64,000 nt of DNA from Talpa occidentalis (Eukaryota; Chordata; Mammalia; Eulipotyphla; Talpidae): contig NW_023604295.1 of assembly GCF_014898055.3 (NCBI RefSeq), positions 135,624,676 to 135,688,675 on the forward strand. The letters are read 5' to 3'. Within the stretch, counting starts at the first letter, position 1. Every line of letters starts with the position of its first letter. The translations under genes and the position numbers were made by a program. The notes under the pieces are model-generated. The model was not told the origin of the DNA and did no database searches. It saw only the letters and a program-made list of their open reading frames with translations. This document shows, one piece after another, positions 23,290 through 36,187 of the stretch.

Positions 23290-25610
23290 TGAAATCAAGA
23301 AGCAACTCCAGATCATTTGTCAGAGCTACGGTGAAATTTTGGTCATCTACTACCCTCGGCTTTGAACTTCTTGACTTGCTTTCCTATAATACCTTTTCCT
23401 TGTCCCTAACTCTTACTAGCTTTAAAACCCACTTTCACATTCATCTGACAATCATGCCATTACCAAAAAACACATCTGACCTTATTTCAAGTATCCTGCT
23501 AGCTATCTTCTACTTTATATCTTTTGGGGAAATATTGTTTCCATCTCTTAGGTCTTACAGTAAACTTAATCTTTTTTTGAAAGAATTATTTATTCATGCA
23601 GACAAGAGATGGGGTGCGGGCCAGAGGTGCAGATGGGTGAGAGGATTCACCAGAGACAGAGTGGGGAGTAGAACTGGAGGATCTACTGAAATGCACTGCT
23701 GAGGGGAGCAGCGGGTGGGACAGGAGATTGCTGTGCCATTTGGGTCAGCTCCCTGGCGGGGGATCAAAGCCATGCCTCAGTGGCTGCCAACTAAACCCCT
23801 TGCACCACCAGAAGGCCCCAATAAACTTAATTTAACAAGCTTTTTCTGTGTCTCTTCCCATGCATGCCTTCCTTTCCCTCACAGAATTTGTCTCTGCAGT
23901 CTATTTTTATCTTTCCCTTGCAAACACAATGAATCCTTTTGTGTCTCTCAACCTTTTCAGTATTAATTTACAAACATCCGACCCAGTATCACCAACGACT
24001 CTGTAACTCACCTGAATTGCTTAACTTAACTCAAGCAAAAACACAGAATGAAACAGAGGGGTCTCATTTCACCTTCATGATTACTTACCTTAATTGGACT
24101 CTTACTGCTGCCTTGCAGTCCTACTTCATTTACTTAGTCCTTTTACTTTCCAAGTTTCCTAGATGACTTTTTCACACCTTATCTCTACTTGAAACTCTAA
24201 TACCCCACCGCCTTTCCTCACTCTCAGCTGAGGACCTATTTTCCTGTTTTGTTGAGAAAAGAAAAGGTGAAAGGAGAATTTTCAGATACTCTCAGCAGCA
24301 CATAGATCCACAGGTATGTATCTGCTTTGTCTTTGTGTTTATTTTGGATGAACTCCCCACACAACTTCAAAGGCAAATGAGATCTTCTCCCTTTGTAAAT
24401 TAGGTCCCATCCATTTTCATGTCCTGAATGACTTTGCTTCAGTAATTCTGCATACTTTCCTATCTAATTTTTTTTCTTCTCCTCTTCTTGATTCTTATCA
24501 TAATACAAATATAATTTAATCTCATTTGCTTTTAAAAGAAGTCCCTCTACCAATATCCCCCTCCAGCTAGTCCTTCTTTAGTTTTACTTTTTAACAACAA
24601 AATTACTTAAAATAATCTTTTATATGCACCTTCCCAACTTATAATCTTTCCTTTGTCTCAGCATATTCAAAACAAACTGTAATCCAGCCAGCAAGCAATC
24701 AATGGAACAAGCTCATCGTTAAAAACATTTTGTTAAAATCTTTCTTAATAGGATGACTTGAAATATTTGACAATCTTGGATCAGTCTGTTCTTCTGAAAA
24801 CATTTTCTTGACTTGAATTTTATTGCACCTCTGTAAGTTAGCCTTACTCCTTCCACATGCGCTACTCCTTTTCTTATCATCTCAGTTATTAGCCAACACT
24901 CTTGGGGCTCAGTACTTGAATTCTTCTTCACTTATACTCGCAACCCAGCTGATGAACTCCTTCATCTTCTGTGCTTAAAATATCACATGTATGCTGCTAA
25001 ATCCATCATTGTTCAATCAGGGATGAAGCAAAGATATAGAACCATAGTGAGTTATAAGATAATGAATCTCCCCACCTACTGTTCCTATAGTCTTTCACTT
25101 CTCACACTCCATGCAGGAACAAATTGTATCACTTCCACCTTCACAGTTTATTCAGCCTATAAACATATCTCTTCACCTCCTCTGCTACCACCCTAGAACA
25201 AACCATGATTATCACTTGTCTAAATCATTGTGGGGGTTTGCTAATTATTTTCCCTTGTCCTCTTATCATGAATTCTCAAGTCTGATGTGATACTTTTAAA
25301 ATACTATGAATCATATCATGTCATTCTATGCTCAAATTTGTTAATAGAACTCCATTTATTTTCTGAAATGTAATGTCCCTGCCTTACCATGTAAAGCTAA
25401 ATGTAAGATATTTCATTTATCCCTCTGAAATGTGCTTCTTTTATGTAAACGTATACTTTCAAGTATCATTAATGTTGATTTATAGAAATATATTTCATTT
25501 GCTTTTAACTGCTGTAAATATTTTTATGAATATACCTCCATTATACTTATCCATATTCATAGCATGCATATGTTTCCATCTTTTTCTACCACAAATTATC
25601 ACATTTTAAA
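23290..25610 (+). mobile_element. Long L2 LINE relic, sense, carrying a SINE
   Basis: Motif order follows the L2 consensus from mid-ORF2 to near the 3' end: ACGGTGAAATTTTGGTCATC, CTACCAATATCCCCCTCCAG (24549), then CTCTGCTACCACCCTAGAAC (25177) and ATCATATCATGTCATTCTATG (25310). The CT-rich sense strand is typical of L2. Reading frames are lost. About 2.3 kb with a younger SINE at 23571-23821. Individual motifs are diverged, so the exact extent is uncertain. Confidence 0.65.
23571..23821 (-). mobile_element. tRNA-Glu-like SINE inside L2
   Basis: Target duplication TAAACTTAAT at 23561-23570 and 23822-23831. On the minus strand the element begins GGGCCTTCTGGTGGTGCAAG. It lacks part of the usual internal tRNA/body region near 23727-23800, so it carries small deletions. 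The tail reads CATGAATAAATAATTCTTTCAAAAAAAG. The frame at 23289-23702 is an L2/SINE read-through. Confidence 0.9.
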
Positions 25611-25789
25611 GACTTCAATATGGTGAGGTAGGATTATTAAAATTTCTTTTTAATTCTCTAAATACTTCTCTCAATTGTCATAGAACAAACTTCTTTTAAA
25701 GTCTTGAAAATTTAATAACTTTCTAGTGATTAACTCATCTAGCCAATTTAATGGTTTAGTCCCATATCCAATTCAAAGTTGGAAGTGTA

Positions 25790-26395
25790 TCTGATCATTG
25801 GTGTCATATCAAATAAACACAAACTCGGGGAATTTAAACAACCCATATTTTGTATCTCACGGTTTTATAGGCCAGAAGTCCAGATGTGATCTGCTGGTTA
25901 CTTTGATCCTCACTAAATAAAAATAAAGATGAAATCTGGCTTGGGCTCTTATGTAGAAATCTGGAGAAGAATTCACTGCCAGTCTCATTCAGGTGTTTGG
26001 CAGAATTTATATCCTTGCAGCTGTAGGACTAAGATCTTTCTTGGTTTCCTTACTGTCAACTAGAAGACTCATTTAGCTCCTAAATGTCCCTGCATTCCAC
26101 AACATATTGTCACTGCCATTTCAAATGAGCAATGCCATTTCAGGCCCCTCTCACACCAAATCTCTCTGATGTGGCCCTCCCCTAATAGTCCACAACTTCT
26201 CTGGATTTCCAGAACTCATGTAATTAAATTTGGCCCGCCTAGATAATAACCCATACCTGTAATTATTATATGATAAATCTTTCTTTACTTCTCTCCATTT
26301 TTTGTTTGTTTTTGTTACACAACATATTCCCAGGCATCAAGATTTAAGATATAGATATCTCTGGGAGGACATTTTGCCTACCACAGTGTCCCCAG
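25790..26395 (-). mobile_element. MaLR/ERVL-like LTR, antisense
   Basis: Complement-type layout of a mammalian LTR of the MaLR group: ACACAAACTCGGGGAATTTA, then GGTTTTATAGGCCAGAAGTCC at the left, GGCCCGCCTAGATAATAACCC in the middle, and GACATTTTGCCTACCACAG at the right edge. It is diverged, with no open frame. I cannot give the subfamily, and related LTR groups share this pattern. Confidence 0.5.
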
Positions 26396-26640
26396 TAACC
26401 CCAAGGATCCATATACCTTCCAAATGAAAAATACATTCATTCCTTCCCAAAATTCCCAAAGATTTCTTCCTGTAACAACATCAACATAAAGCCCAAAATC
26501 TCATTTAAATTCATCAGTTCAAAAATCTCAGATATCATGACTTAAATAAACTAAACCAGTGGGGGATGAAGGTCTTGGTATCATTCATCCTGGAGGACAA
26601 GTTGTCTCCATCTGAGGACCTGTGATAATAAAGAAACAAG
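26396..26640 (-). mobile_element. Probable continuation of the LTR element (internal part)
   Basis: Directly follows the LTR-like block. It contains ATACATTCATTCCTTCCCA, CCCAAAATCTCATTTAAATTC and TATCATTCATCCTGGAGGAC, blocks I associate with the sequence that follows this LTR type in mammalian genomes. No coding capacity. Confidence 0.4.
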
Positions 26641-28974
26641 GTAACTGTTCCCCAAATACAATGGCATGATCTGATTACTATTTTAAAAGTATACTGAGAA
26701 CTGTAACAAAGGTCAGATGCTCATGAGTTTAGATCATGACTCAGCATCTTTTCCACTGGCTTGGCAGAAAAATAATTAAAAAATGTGTAGAAGCTCATAT
26801 TTCTGCTTATCTTTCAATAACATTGACAGCCTTTCTACCTAGCTATCTTTTCAAGGATATAAGTATGGTGAATACACTTAGAATAAGGAAATAATAATCT
26901 TTCTCTGAAGCAGTGAGCAGAACTATTATTCAGTGTAATATTTGGAACACACACACATTCCAGTATCAAATTTTCTTGCAGCTCCCCTACAAAGGGGCAG
27001 GGCTTCCTTAGCTTGAGTTTCCTCAACTGTGATGCAATCTCACTGTGTGCATCATCCCCTCAACCTGTCTTAGCATCACCCTCCTGGGACTAGAGGACTA
27101 AGGGCACCAATGTGAACATGAAGCTCTTGCTGTCAGCTATGCCATGTGTAATGCAGCCTCTTTTCTCTAACTGAGAAATCTCATATGTTCTGCCAACAAA
27201 CTAACTTACTAGGCTATAAACAAAACACAATCTCCAAATCTTACAGCTTTTGACAGATCATGGCAACAGGATGAGATGCTGTTAGACACATGTCTTTTTG
27301 GAAGAGACAAGGACCATCTGTGGTCTTGCTGAGGGGATATGAGAAAATATCCCAGGATCCTACTCAAGTTCTGGGAAAGAGTTAGGGTGGGGAAACCTCA
27401 TTGTCCAACCTGTCAAGGAATGTTTAGAGTCTAAAGGAAAAGAGGTAGTATTGAAAAAAACTGTGGTGCTTCTGATGCTGCTCACTGTCCTCCAAAAGAA
27501 AGAACAAGGAGTCACTAAAGGTGATATAAGGTTTTGTTAAAATGCAAACATTGACAGCTCATCAGGGTCAGCCATGGGGGCATGCTAAAGCCTCTTGAAT
27601 GTGAAAGTAAGAAACCTTGCTCTCTAGATCATATCTTCCCTTTTCTTTCATGCCCCTGGTCTTTCCCTCCTACTCTTCCTTCTTTTGAAATACTTTGTTC
27701 AAGATATGTTTACAAAAAAGTAATGAAAACCCATAGTGTTTGTGGAAATAGAAGTTTATTAACCCATATTTAGAAACTGTATCAAGGATAAGTTTATGAC
27801 ATTATCCGGAATAATTGGAACCAGATTCTGTTACCGAATGCATTGTAGTAGACTATCTTTGTATTATATCTCCTGTCTCCTTTCTGTTTTCTCTCCTGGT
27901 TATTGGCTTCAGTTTTCCTTGGTAGTTGGGACCACAGTTTACAAACAACTTCTTGTATCACACACTGAAACTTTCACAGTGAAAGCAAATTTATATATCT
28001 TTTTAAGTTGAGTCAGAGTCAGAGCAGTTCCAAGAAAAAATGCTTATCAGTCCAATATAGATCAAAGGCACACCCATTGTGGCAACCATCTTAGGCTGGG
28101 TGGTAAAATATGATAGGCATCACATAGTATCCTACTTATCCTCATGATCCAGGGTAAGACAAAAAGCTGCGATTCCATGAAAAAGGATGTCAGTGAACAT
28201 TGATACACTTCCCTGTATCCATACAGGATATATTTATCACATACATCATATTAATAGTTTCCACTGAATGATCTTTTTAAAGGAATGTTTTTTAGTATGT
28301 TTATCCAATTTAAGTAACACAATAATCTAAATATTGCAACAATATATTTGTTAATGCAAGTATGATTATAAAATAGAGGCACAGAAAATTTTAACAAGTT
28401 AAACTTATGATATAATTACTCTGAAATATGTATAGCTGTTTACATGCAAATAGCAAACATATTTTGTAAACATTATTTTTTTGAAAATGAAAGATAAATA
28501 ATATATTGAAGATGAAATCATCTATTGAAGATTATATTATAATCTCATTTAGCTCTGTTTCTATATACAATTACCTAAAGACACATATCAAGAAGCCCTT
28601 GAACATTAAAATGGTGAATGTATCTCCGTATTGAAAAATGACTTTATTGCCAAAAGCAACAATCGTGTGTGATAAATATTATTGTTGAGTATGAATGTCA
28701 TTTTGCTAGGGTAAATTATAAAAATGTCATGATCAAATAAATCTTTCACTAATGAGTATCAAATTATTATATTCCTTGTGCTTCCTTCACAGACCACTGT
28801 ACTAAGTGCCATGATATCAGAACCTTTTGACTCCTAGAACCATGCCTTAAACTTCACACTTGTTAGTGTCTATCCTCCGGGCAGTGATCTAGTAAAACAT
28901 CTAGTGATTTCAATTCCTATATCTTTTCCCCTCCTTCAATGTGGAAAATACCATGGAAAATGTCATCAGTTTAC
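26641..28974. other. No gene recognised
   Basis: Moderate-GC patch at 26930-27420 (TTGCAGCTCCCCTACAAAGG and onward) inside AT-rich sequence. No exon structure or known repeat is seen. Short frames at 27582-28011 have no recognisable domain. Confidence 0.45.
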
Positions 28975-29027
28975 TTCTCATGGAAGCCAGCATTCTACAT
29001 GTAGAATAGACATGTAACTGTGTGTGT

Positions 29028-29045
29028 GCACACACACACACACAC
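29028..29045. repeat. (CA)n microsatellite
   Basis: Short CA tract preceded by GTGTGTGTGCA, so a small GT/CA inverted arrangement. Confidence 0.85.
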
Positions 29046-30931
29046 TCAAAATGCATGAAATTAGGATAACTCAAACACAAGAATATTAAACAATTTCAAC
29101 CTTTTAAGTATAGGCATGCATTGCCAAAAATCTATTAGTATGTTTATCCAATTTGAGCTAATGTAGTGCAGGTCAGTGGGGCAGAACTGTCTGCTCTAAT
29201 GTAGAATATGAATAAGAATTCTGTGAAAGGGGCTGTCTTTCAACCATCCTGTCTACTGGTCATGTCATAAAGTGAGGCAAAATTTATTGAATTCATACTT
29301 GAAGAAAAGGAAAATCTTTCTGTAACCCTAACATGAAACAATCAACCTGGAAAGTTTATAATATAAGAGCTCTTCTAACTTTATATCTTCCTAATACCTT
29401 AAACTTCATCAGGGAGGGAAGAAGAAAGAGGAAGAAAGAGAAAGAGAGAAAGAAAATACTGATTTATACACATTAACAAACATATGTTTGTGTATATATG
29501 TGCATATATATGTGTATGTAGAGGTATGTATTTACATATATAAATTCACTCTCTTTGTATCTCTGTATCTATATGTCTCCAGAATTCATCAGGTTTTCAA
29601 TCTGCTCTTCTCTTATTCTGACATTATTTTTTGGGGGGTGGTAATCACCTCCAAACAAAAAATTCTGGTCAACAATATGCTGATATTTTGTCTATATGTT
29701 AAGATGAATGTATTTTTTTCTGAGTGAAGAAAAACAATTTTGTCTGTAGTAGTAATGGAATCTGGAAGGTAATGAAGTTCTGGAATCTCAAGGAGAGAAC
29801 CATTAAAATAGACATGAAATAATCAATATGCTTTTTCCAGGTCAAGCTAACTTTGGCATATTGCTTTCCTCAGTATCACAATACATTAAGATCTCAAAAA
29901 GACCTTCAGAGGTTCTAGGGTTTAGTGTTTTGCCATGTCTTGTATCTCTCCCTAAACATGGACTGAACTGTCATTAAAATAAACAAGCTCTGAAATAGGA
30001 TTTACTTCATCAAAATTCATTGGTCTTACTTTCAGGGGAAAAATGTTAGAACTCCATGTCTCTGCCCCATTGGGAAAACGTGTTACAACTGACCTTTGGC
30101 TATGCACAATGGCATTTAGATTATTATATTAAGATTAAAATGAACTATAATTTCAGATGTGCTATGGGACCCTGACCTTTTTCTATATTAGTAGTGTAAT
30201 ACTTTCAGAAAGAAAAATAATAGCTGTCTTAAGCTTATAAGTGACTATCCATTATAAGATGTCAATTGCTAGCTCATTCTCTTATCACCTGGGACTATAG
30301 CTTCTAACAATTTTTATTGATCTAATAGAAAGAATGAATGTAAGTATATCAAATAAATGCTATCTTTCCACATACCTTTGACACTGAAAGGAAAGAGCAT
30401 CTGTACAAGGGTGCAGCTACTGTCCAGAGCATTGCCTGCAACATGAAATGCATCCGTTCTTATTAAATCATTAGTAAGTCATATTCATCCAAGGCAGACA
30501 TACCAAAACTACTAGAAAATAATGTAAAGGGCAGAGAAAAAAGGATTGAAAAACTGCACAATGTGGTTGTTAGGGGCAGAAAGAAGAATTCTCCTTGTGC
30601 TGATGTTTCCTTGCCCTTGAATGGAGTTCGCCCAGCCTGTCACTCCTGCCCCTTCTGCCTTCTAAACCCTCCCTCCCCCTGGAAATCTGTGCCTTTGGAT
30701 ATGCATATCTTGGATATCATGATCATTTTCTCTCTCCCTTTCAGGTGCTAGCCTACTTGTAGAGAACATGTTTTACCCAGTACTATGCCTGACTCTCTAT
30801 GGGTATATACCAAAAATAGTTGCAATCTCCATTACTACATTTAACATAAATAGTATCTTTTTTCATCCTACGTCTGCTTGAAATTTTGAATATGTTTCCC
30901 AATAGAGAATTTAGAGAAGTCTAATGTACTG

Positions 30932-30934
<3 letters not shown>
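29046..30934. other. No gene recognised; GA-rich tract at 29410-29455
   Basis: AT-rich with an A/G simple tract (GGAAGAAAGAGGAAGAAAG) and a TATATGTG microsatellite at about 29485-29520. A 62-codon frame at 30563-30751 has no recognisable domain. Confidence 0.5.

Positions 30935-31002
<68 letters not shown>
30935..31002. repeat. Compound (TA)n-(CA)n microsatellite
   Basis: (TA)n from 30935 to about 30966, followed by (CA)n to about 31002 and then GTGTGTGT. The longest pure microsatellite in the window, so likely length-polymorphic. Confidence 0.95.
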
Positions 31003-31004
<2 letters not shown>

Positions 31005-31539
31005 GTGTGTATGGAATAAGCAGAAGATGTAGGACTCCTGAAGCAGATAAACTGTTATAGGCCAGAGCTAGAGAACCTTTTTAGCAGCAGTGTCTCTGGT
31101 AGTTTAGAAGCAAGCGGACACAGAACAACCTTCTATTCCTAATCTCCCAGTATATTGTCTATGTGCTCCTTGTGAAGAGGCCACCTACTCAGAACTTACA
31201 TATTATGGCTAAGGGGATGTTTTCTTAAAACAAGCAGCTACTGGTTTCCAGGATGGCACCTACAGAATCCTGATTAACTCCTGCATATTACTTTGGATAT
31301 ACATATTCCAAGACACCAGTGTGACAGGGGAAGGATTTAGAAGATAGACATGGGGAAACGTGCTAGATGAGCTCCTTCATGGGAAGGAAACAACTGCAGT
31401 GGGGAGAATCCCTTTGCCCTCCTGCCCCTAACATGTTTCTAATCCACTTTTCTCTTCCCTCATACTATTTTTCTGTGGTAATCACATAAAGATCCATGGT
31501 TTTGCTTATTATCTATATGGTTATCATTCTTGAATGATT
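31003..31539. other. No gene recognised
   Basis: Less AT-rich than its neighbours. The block 31030-31430 may be a decayed repeat but matches nothing I can name. Confidence 0.45.
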
Positions 31540-31559
31540 ACTCCCATCACTGGTTTTCT

Positions 31560-32060
31560 CCCATGAATTTCAGATTCATCAATTTAAATGACAATATATC
31601 TCAATTTGAATTTTCATAGATATCTTAATGTAAACCATCCAAATTAACATCTCTATCCATCCCTAAATATTTCATCTTATTCTAACTCCTCTTTCAACTT
31701 TCCCCTCCCCATAATAAATTTCACTCTCCATGCAGAAATTTGAATTATGTTAGACTTTTATCTCATAACAAATATCTTAAAGTATGTATTGCTATTTTTA
31801 TATCTAATATGTGTTGCTAATTATTTTCTTCTTTTCATCTCCACTACTTATGACTTTCTCTATTTTGTATCGGATTATGACAATAGCCTCCTAGCTCCCT
31901 AAAAATTAGGCCTTCATATTTCATTGGTTTCAGTGGAGTAGAGCAACAGATGTAATATAACCATTTCTTAGGTCTGTTTGTTCCTTAATACTTAGTATCA
32001 AACCTAAATATATTGCATGCTTTAAGAGACCACCTAAGACTTGGTACCTTATTTTCCTGT
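31560..32060 (+). mobile_element. L2 LINE fragment, sense
   Basis: TATGACAATAGCCTCCTAGCTCCC (31877-31900) with CCTAAATATTTCATCTTATTC-like upstream sequence follows the L2 order. TGTAATATAACCATTTC and the CT-rich remainder are consistent. Heavily decayed. Confidence 0.5.
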
Positions 32061-33600
32061 TTTCTTGTGTTTAACTTTGTGCTGCTGTGACAGTATGTTT
32101 TTCTGTTACAGAAAATCCTTTTAACATTATTATTTAACATATACTATTTCTTATTTGACAAGGAAAATGAGTTTGATGGAGTATCTTCAGGGTTGGTTAA
32201 ATCAGGCTGTCTATAGTATTGAGGTTTTACATTTTTTCTTATTCCACTGTGATAAACTCAAATGTTGGCCTATTTTCTTAGGCTGTTACTTCTCAAAGTC
32301 CCCAGATAGCTTTGCCATTTCTGGGCATCACATGAAGATACCACAATACAGTCAGTCACTTTTACACAAATCACAGCAGTATAAAAATAACAGATACAAA
32401 ACAGCAGATGTATTTTCTAATCATGAATTAGTCACTAAATGATCTGATCTTGTGGAATAAAATTTACCTTCCCAAGCATCATTTTTCTCTAGCAAATGAA
32501 ATAGTAAGATTGAATACTCTCTAAATTTTATTCCAGAATTGATTAACTTTTTGGAAAAGTCTTTCAACTAAGTGGTTTTGGAATTCCTCCCAAGCTATAA
32601 TGGTGAAGGACTATAAAACTGAACGATAACCACTGAATTCAGGAGCCACCAGAATATGCTTTACACCCTCTCTAATTCTTTAAAGAACGAAAATATGACA
32701 ACATAAGTGTTCGATTTAAAGTTCACCTAGTACCTGTGTACTTCAGTTGCTTAAATCTCTTGAATCATATTCCTGGCAAGAAGTCCATTTGATGGATTTC
32801 ATATGGGATTGTCCTCAGAATGATCCTTTTACCTAAATAGTCCATGAATATTCCCAAATATAAAAACTATTCTCAGGCCCTTCATGATATATATCTTTCC
32901 TAGTTAACCTCCCCTCTTTTAAACATTAGTCTTATAAAATTATTTTATAGTTTTAGAAACACAATTTCCTCTTGGAAAGTCTTTCAGTTCATTCAAATAT
33001 TCCTCAGATGTCTCAGAATTTTATAATTCAAGTCAGCTTGTCCATCCATCCATCATCTTTCTATATATCCACTCATACACCTGTAAATCTATTACTTGAT
33101 TTCTTGCACAGTTCAACAAAAGCCTTCACATCTGTTTTATCAATCAACTAGAAAATAGAACAATTCCATTTTTTTTACATATTTTAAAACAATAATTCCT
33201 AGGCTAATATCTCAATTAGTTATACACAGAAAATGATAGAGACTGAGTGTAAAGTGCATTGTCCACTGTCCACTTCAATTTAATAATCCAGTTATCACTG
33301 TTCAACTTACTACAGATCCAGAAGAAAAATTGCATCCATACACTATGCACATTCACACATAGCACCTGGAGTCCTGCCACACACATCATGGTTTATCTTA
33401 TTCAGTTGTTTTTGCTACAAATATACTTGTATAGATTTGATTATTGGACTTTTGTAATGTGACACTATTTTAACTAAATATTTTTATTTTAAAATGTTAT
33501 TTTAAAACACTAATAATAATTACAAGTTCACAGTGTGTGAAATATATTCCTAAGAAGCTGTGAACTCTTTCTCCTTAAATTCCCCCATGGTCTGAGAGAC
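32061..33600. other. No gene; possible further L2 decay at 32820-33130
   Basis: CAGGCCCTTCATGATATATA near 32876 resembles an L2 block, in the same orientation as the L2 fragment upstream. The rest is unrecognised. A 95-codon frame at 32155-32442 has no recognisable domain. Confidence 0.35.
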
Positions 33601-33621
33601 AGGTTAATGTCACTGATGTCA

Positions 33622-33738
33622 AGCAGGGTAGCATAGTGACCAAGAGCCTGGGGTCTGCAACCAGACCACCTGCACCAGCTGTGATGATGGGTAGACAGAG
33701 GTCTGTGCCTCAGTTTCTTCATAGGTAAATAGAAAGAT
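33622..33738 (+). mobile_element. MIR SINE, sense
   Basis: GTAGCATAGTGACCAAGAGCC, then TGGGGTCTGCAACCAGACC, and at the right GTGCCTCAGTTTCTTCATAGG: head, tRNA-unrelated core and 'cctcagtttcctcat' block in the MIR order and spacing. Confidence 0.85.
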
Positions 33739-33961
33739 ATTTTTTTTATGAACGTTAGATTACCTAAAATATTTAAAGCTAAACATATCACTAGTTGTAT
33801 TAAGTATCAAATAAAATAAATGCTTTCAAAATAATGTGGCTAACAAGTGAGGGAACTAGAATTCAATCAAGGCTAACAGACATATGAAGAGATTTGAATA
33901 TATACGACTAAATCATCAAAGGTGCTACAAACCATTAACTTGGTAAAAAATAGTATGTCAA

Positions 33962-34231
33962 TTTTTTTTTTTTTTTTAGAATTTTTTTTGCAAGAACTGG
34001 GATATAGGTCAGATGTGCAGGAGGGTGAGAGAATTCACCAGAGACAGAGCGGGAAACAGATCAGGCAGACTGAGTGAAATACACTGCTGAGGGGAGTAGC
34101 GGGCGGACAGGAGAGGTCTGCTGCGCCATGTGGGATTCTCGCCAGCCAGCCGGGATCGAACCCACACTGCAGAGGCTGTGGACAGCTTCACAGCATGGCG
34201 CTCAACCACCTGCACCACCAGGGGAGGCCCA
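33962..34231 (-). mobile_element. tRNA-Glu-like SINE
   Basis: Flanks TAGTATGTCAATTTTT (left) and AATATGTCAAATTTTT (right) form a diverged target duplication. On the minus strand the head is GGGCCTCCCCTGGTGGTGC and the B-box region GGTTCGATCCCGG. The tail is mainly an A run without the AAATAAAT units. Confidence 0.92.
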
Positions 34232-34389
34232 ATATGTCAAATTTTTGATTTTGGAATAATAGTTTTGTCATGAAAAAAGGGTGTAATTTAAAATATATTT
34301 AAATATTATTTAAATGTAAATATATTATTTACATTTAAACTAAATGACTTATTTAAATTTAAATGCATTATAATATTTAAAAGCATTCA

Positions 34390-34570
34390 GTTTTTTTATT
34401 GAGGTAACATTGACTTACATTATTGTTGTTATTTGGGACTATAGGATCATCCCTTCAGTTATCACCACCCTAGTGCACCCACCACAAATTCACTTCTTGT
34501 CCACCACCATAATCCATTGTGTCCCATTCCATCTTCATCCTTGCCCCTGCTCCACCTCCTCTGGATACTT
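34390..34570 (-). mobile_element. LINE-1 3' UTR fragment, antisense
   Basis: TTTTTTTATTGAGGTAACATT, followed by ATCACCACCCTAGTGCACCC and a CCTGCTCCACCTCC tract, corresponds to the complement of a mid-age L1 3' UTR. It is short and stops before ORF2. Confidence 0.6.
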
Positions 34571-34624
34571 AAGTTCTATAATCAGCTTCAAGGGATGTTT
34601 TTTTTAAGCTTATCTTTATCTAAC

Positions 34625-34860
34625 CCTTTGAAATATGTTTCATATACCTACAAAACATCCACATCTACAGTCCTGAACTCCAATGTACCTATCACACAAT
34701 TAATTACTGTTAACAATTATGGCTAATGTGATTCCCATTCACTTCCCCCCTAATATTATTTTGATAGAAATCCTAGATGTATTATTTCACCATAAATATT
34801 TTAGCGTGCCCTTAATATGGATCATTAAAAAAAAAATACTATTATCACACCTAAAAATAT
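34625..34860 (-). mobile_element. Ancient LINE-1-like 3' fragment, antisense
   Basis: AATGTACCTATCACACAATT, GATAGAAATCCTAGATGTATT, CATAAATATTTTAGCGTG and ATTATCACACCTAAAAATA occur in an order I associate with the complement of very old L1 3' ends. Family uncertain. Confidence 0.4.
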
Positions 34861-35194
34861 TAGTTTACTGTATCAGAAAGATGCAAATGTGTATCCCAGA
34901 TGTTTACAACTGCTTTAAGCCATAATTTATGAAAGTTTTGTTGAATGCTTATATTACTATAAAATAGCTTCCTTGTATTTACTTCTTTTAGCATGTGATT
35001 CAAATTTCTCTAAACAGGAATTGTTTTTCACCCAAGTAAGTTTTATTGTCCCTTGTACCATGACTTGCAAGACAGTTTCTCAAATACATGTAAATTTATA
35101 TGTATATATTTCAAGAGATAGAATTAAATTAAAAACTGAAATAGTGTCTTGTAAAATTTAAATGCTGATTCTTTAAAAAACATTTTAAAACAAC

Positions 35195-35430
35195 ATGGTC
35201 TATTGGAAAGAACATAGGATTTGAAGTTGGACAACCTAGAGTTGAGGGTCAGGATCACATCCAAATAGAAGAGTAACATTTTCATATTTCTAATCCTTAA
35301 TTTCCCCATCTGTTAGGTAGAAATGATAATATGATCTCCCTTAGAAAGTTCTTGAAGAGATTACAATGTAGGGCATACTGCCTTTTAAACAGTAAAGCAT
35401 CCTATAAACATCAAAATAATAGACAATAAA
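35195..35430 (+). mobile_element. MIR SINE, sense, nearly full length
   Basis: ACATGGTCTATTGGAAAGAAC, then GGATTTGAAGTTGGACAACC, then CTTAATTTCCCCATCTGTTAG and a GATAATATGATCTCCCTTAG block, ending in degraded TATAAACATCAAAAT. All MIR segments appear in order. A minus-strand frame at 35124-35309 is spurious. Confidence 0.85.
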
Positions 35431-35919
35431 AATAGTAAATAATGAATTAAACTTAGTTAAAATATCAATTTTTCAAATAAGAACTATAAAGATAAATACA
35501 AATAACTATGAGGAAGGATTTTACAATCAAACAAAATTACATTAACCAGAAAAATTAATGATGAGATTGTTACTATGGATTAACTGGCAGGATACTTTTT
35601 AACAATCTCTGTTCTTTTAAAATTTTACTTTGCTAAATGGACATTTTCCACACATTTAGTTTTTCTATATTCATTCTCATATGAGGGTGGAGAGATCACA
35701 TCAATCTGTTCCTACCAGTACAGTGTACCAGAGGTCAGTAGTGTAATGACCTATTCAGATTTTCATCTCAAATACCAGTTGAACTTCCCAGCTCCTCCCC
35801 TAGCCCAGTCAAAAACCAGTCTTTCATCTATTTCACTCTATAATTCTGAAACAAGGTCACATTAGCCACTGTTATAGCCTTCTTTCAGAACATAGGTTTC
35901 CATGAAAATCTATTGTCTA
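35431..35919. other. No gene recognised
   Basis: AT-rich spacer between MIR and SINE. Confidence 0.5.
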
Positions 35920-36187
35920 GGGGCCTCCCTGATGGCCCAAGTGGTTAAGATGCAAACTATGAAGCTGACCACAGCCACTGCAACACGAGTTCGATCCCCG
36001 GCCAGGGAGGTGACCCACATAGCACATCAGACCTCTCCTGCCTTGCCCTCTGCTCCCCTCAGCAGTGTATTTCAGTCAATCTACCTGTTCTGTTCCCCAC
36101 TCTGTCTCTGGTGAATCCTCACACCCCTCCCACACCTCTGGCCTGTACCCCAGTTCTTGTATGAATAAATAAATATTAAAAAAAAAA
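35920..36187 (+). mobile_element. tRNA-Glu-like SINE, 'AACTATGAAGCTG' head variant
   Basis: Begins GGGGCCTCCCTGATGGCCC and has GAGTTCGATCCCCGGCCAGG, which keeps the acceptor-like CCAGGGAGG. The tail is ATGAATAAATAAATATTAAA plus A run. Flanking duplication is not clear (possibly TCTAG). The head variant GTTAAGATGCAAACTATGAAG also occurs near 3837 and 56755. Confidence 0.92.

Noticed and set aside
23289..23702. 137-codon frame
   Set aside because: Translation of L2 sequence followed by an inserted SINE.
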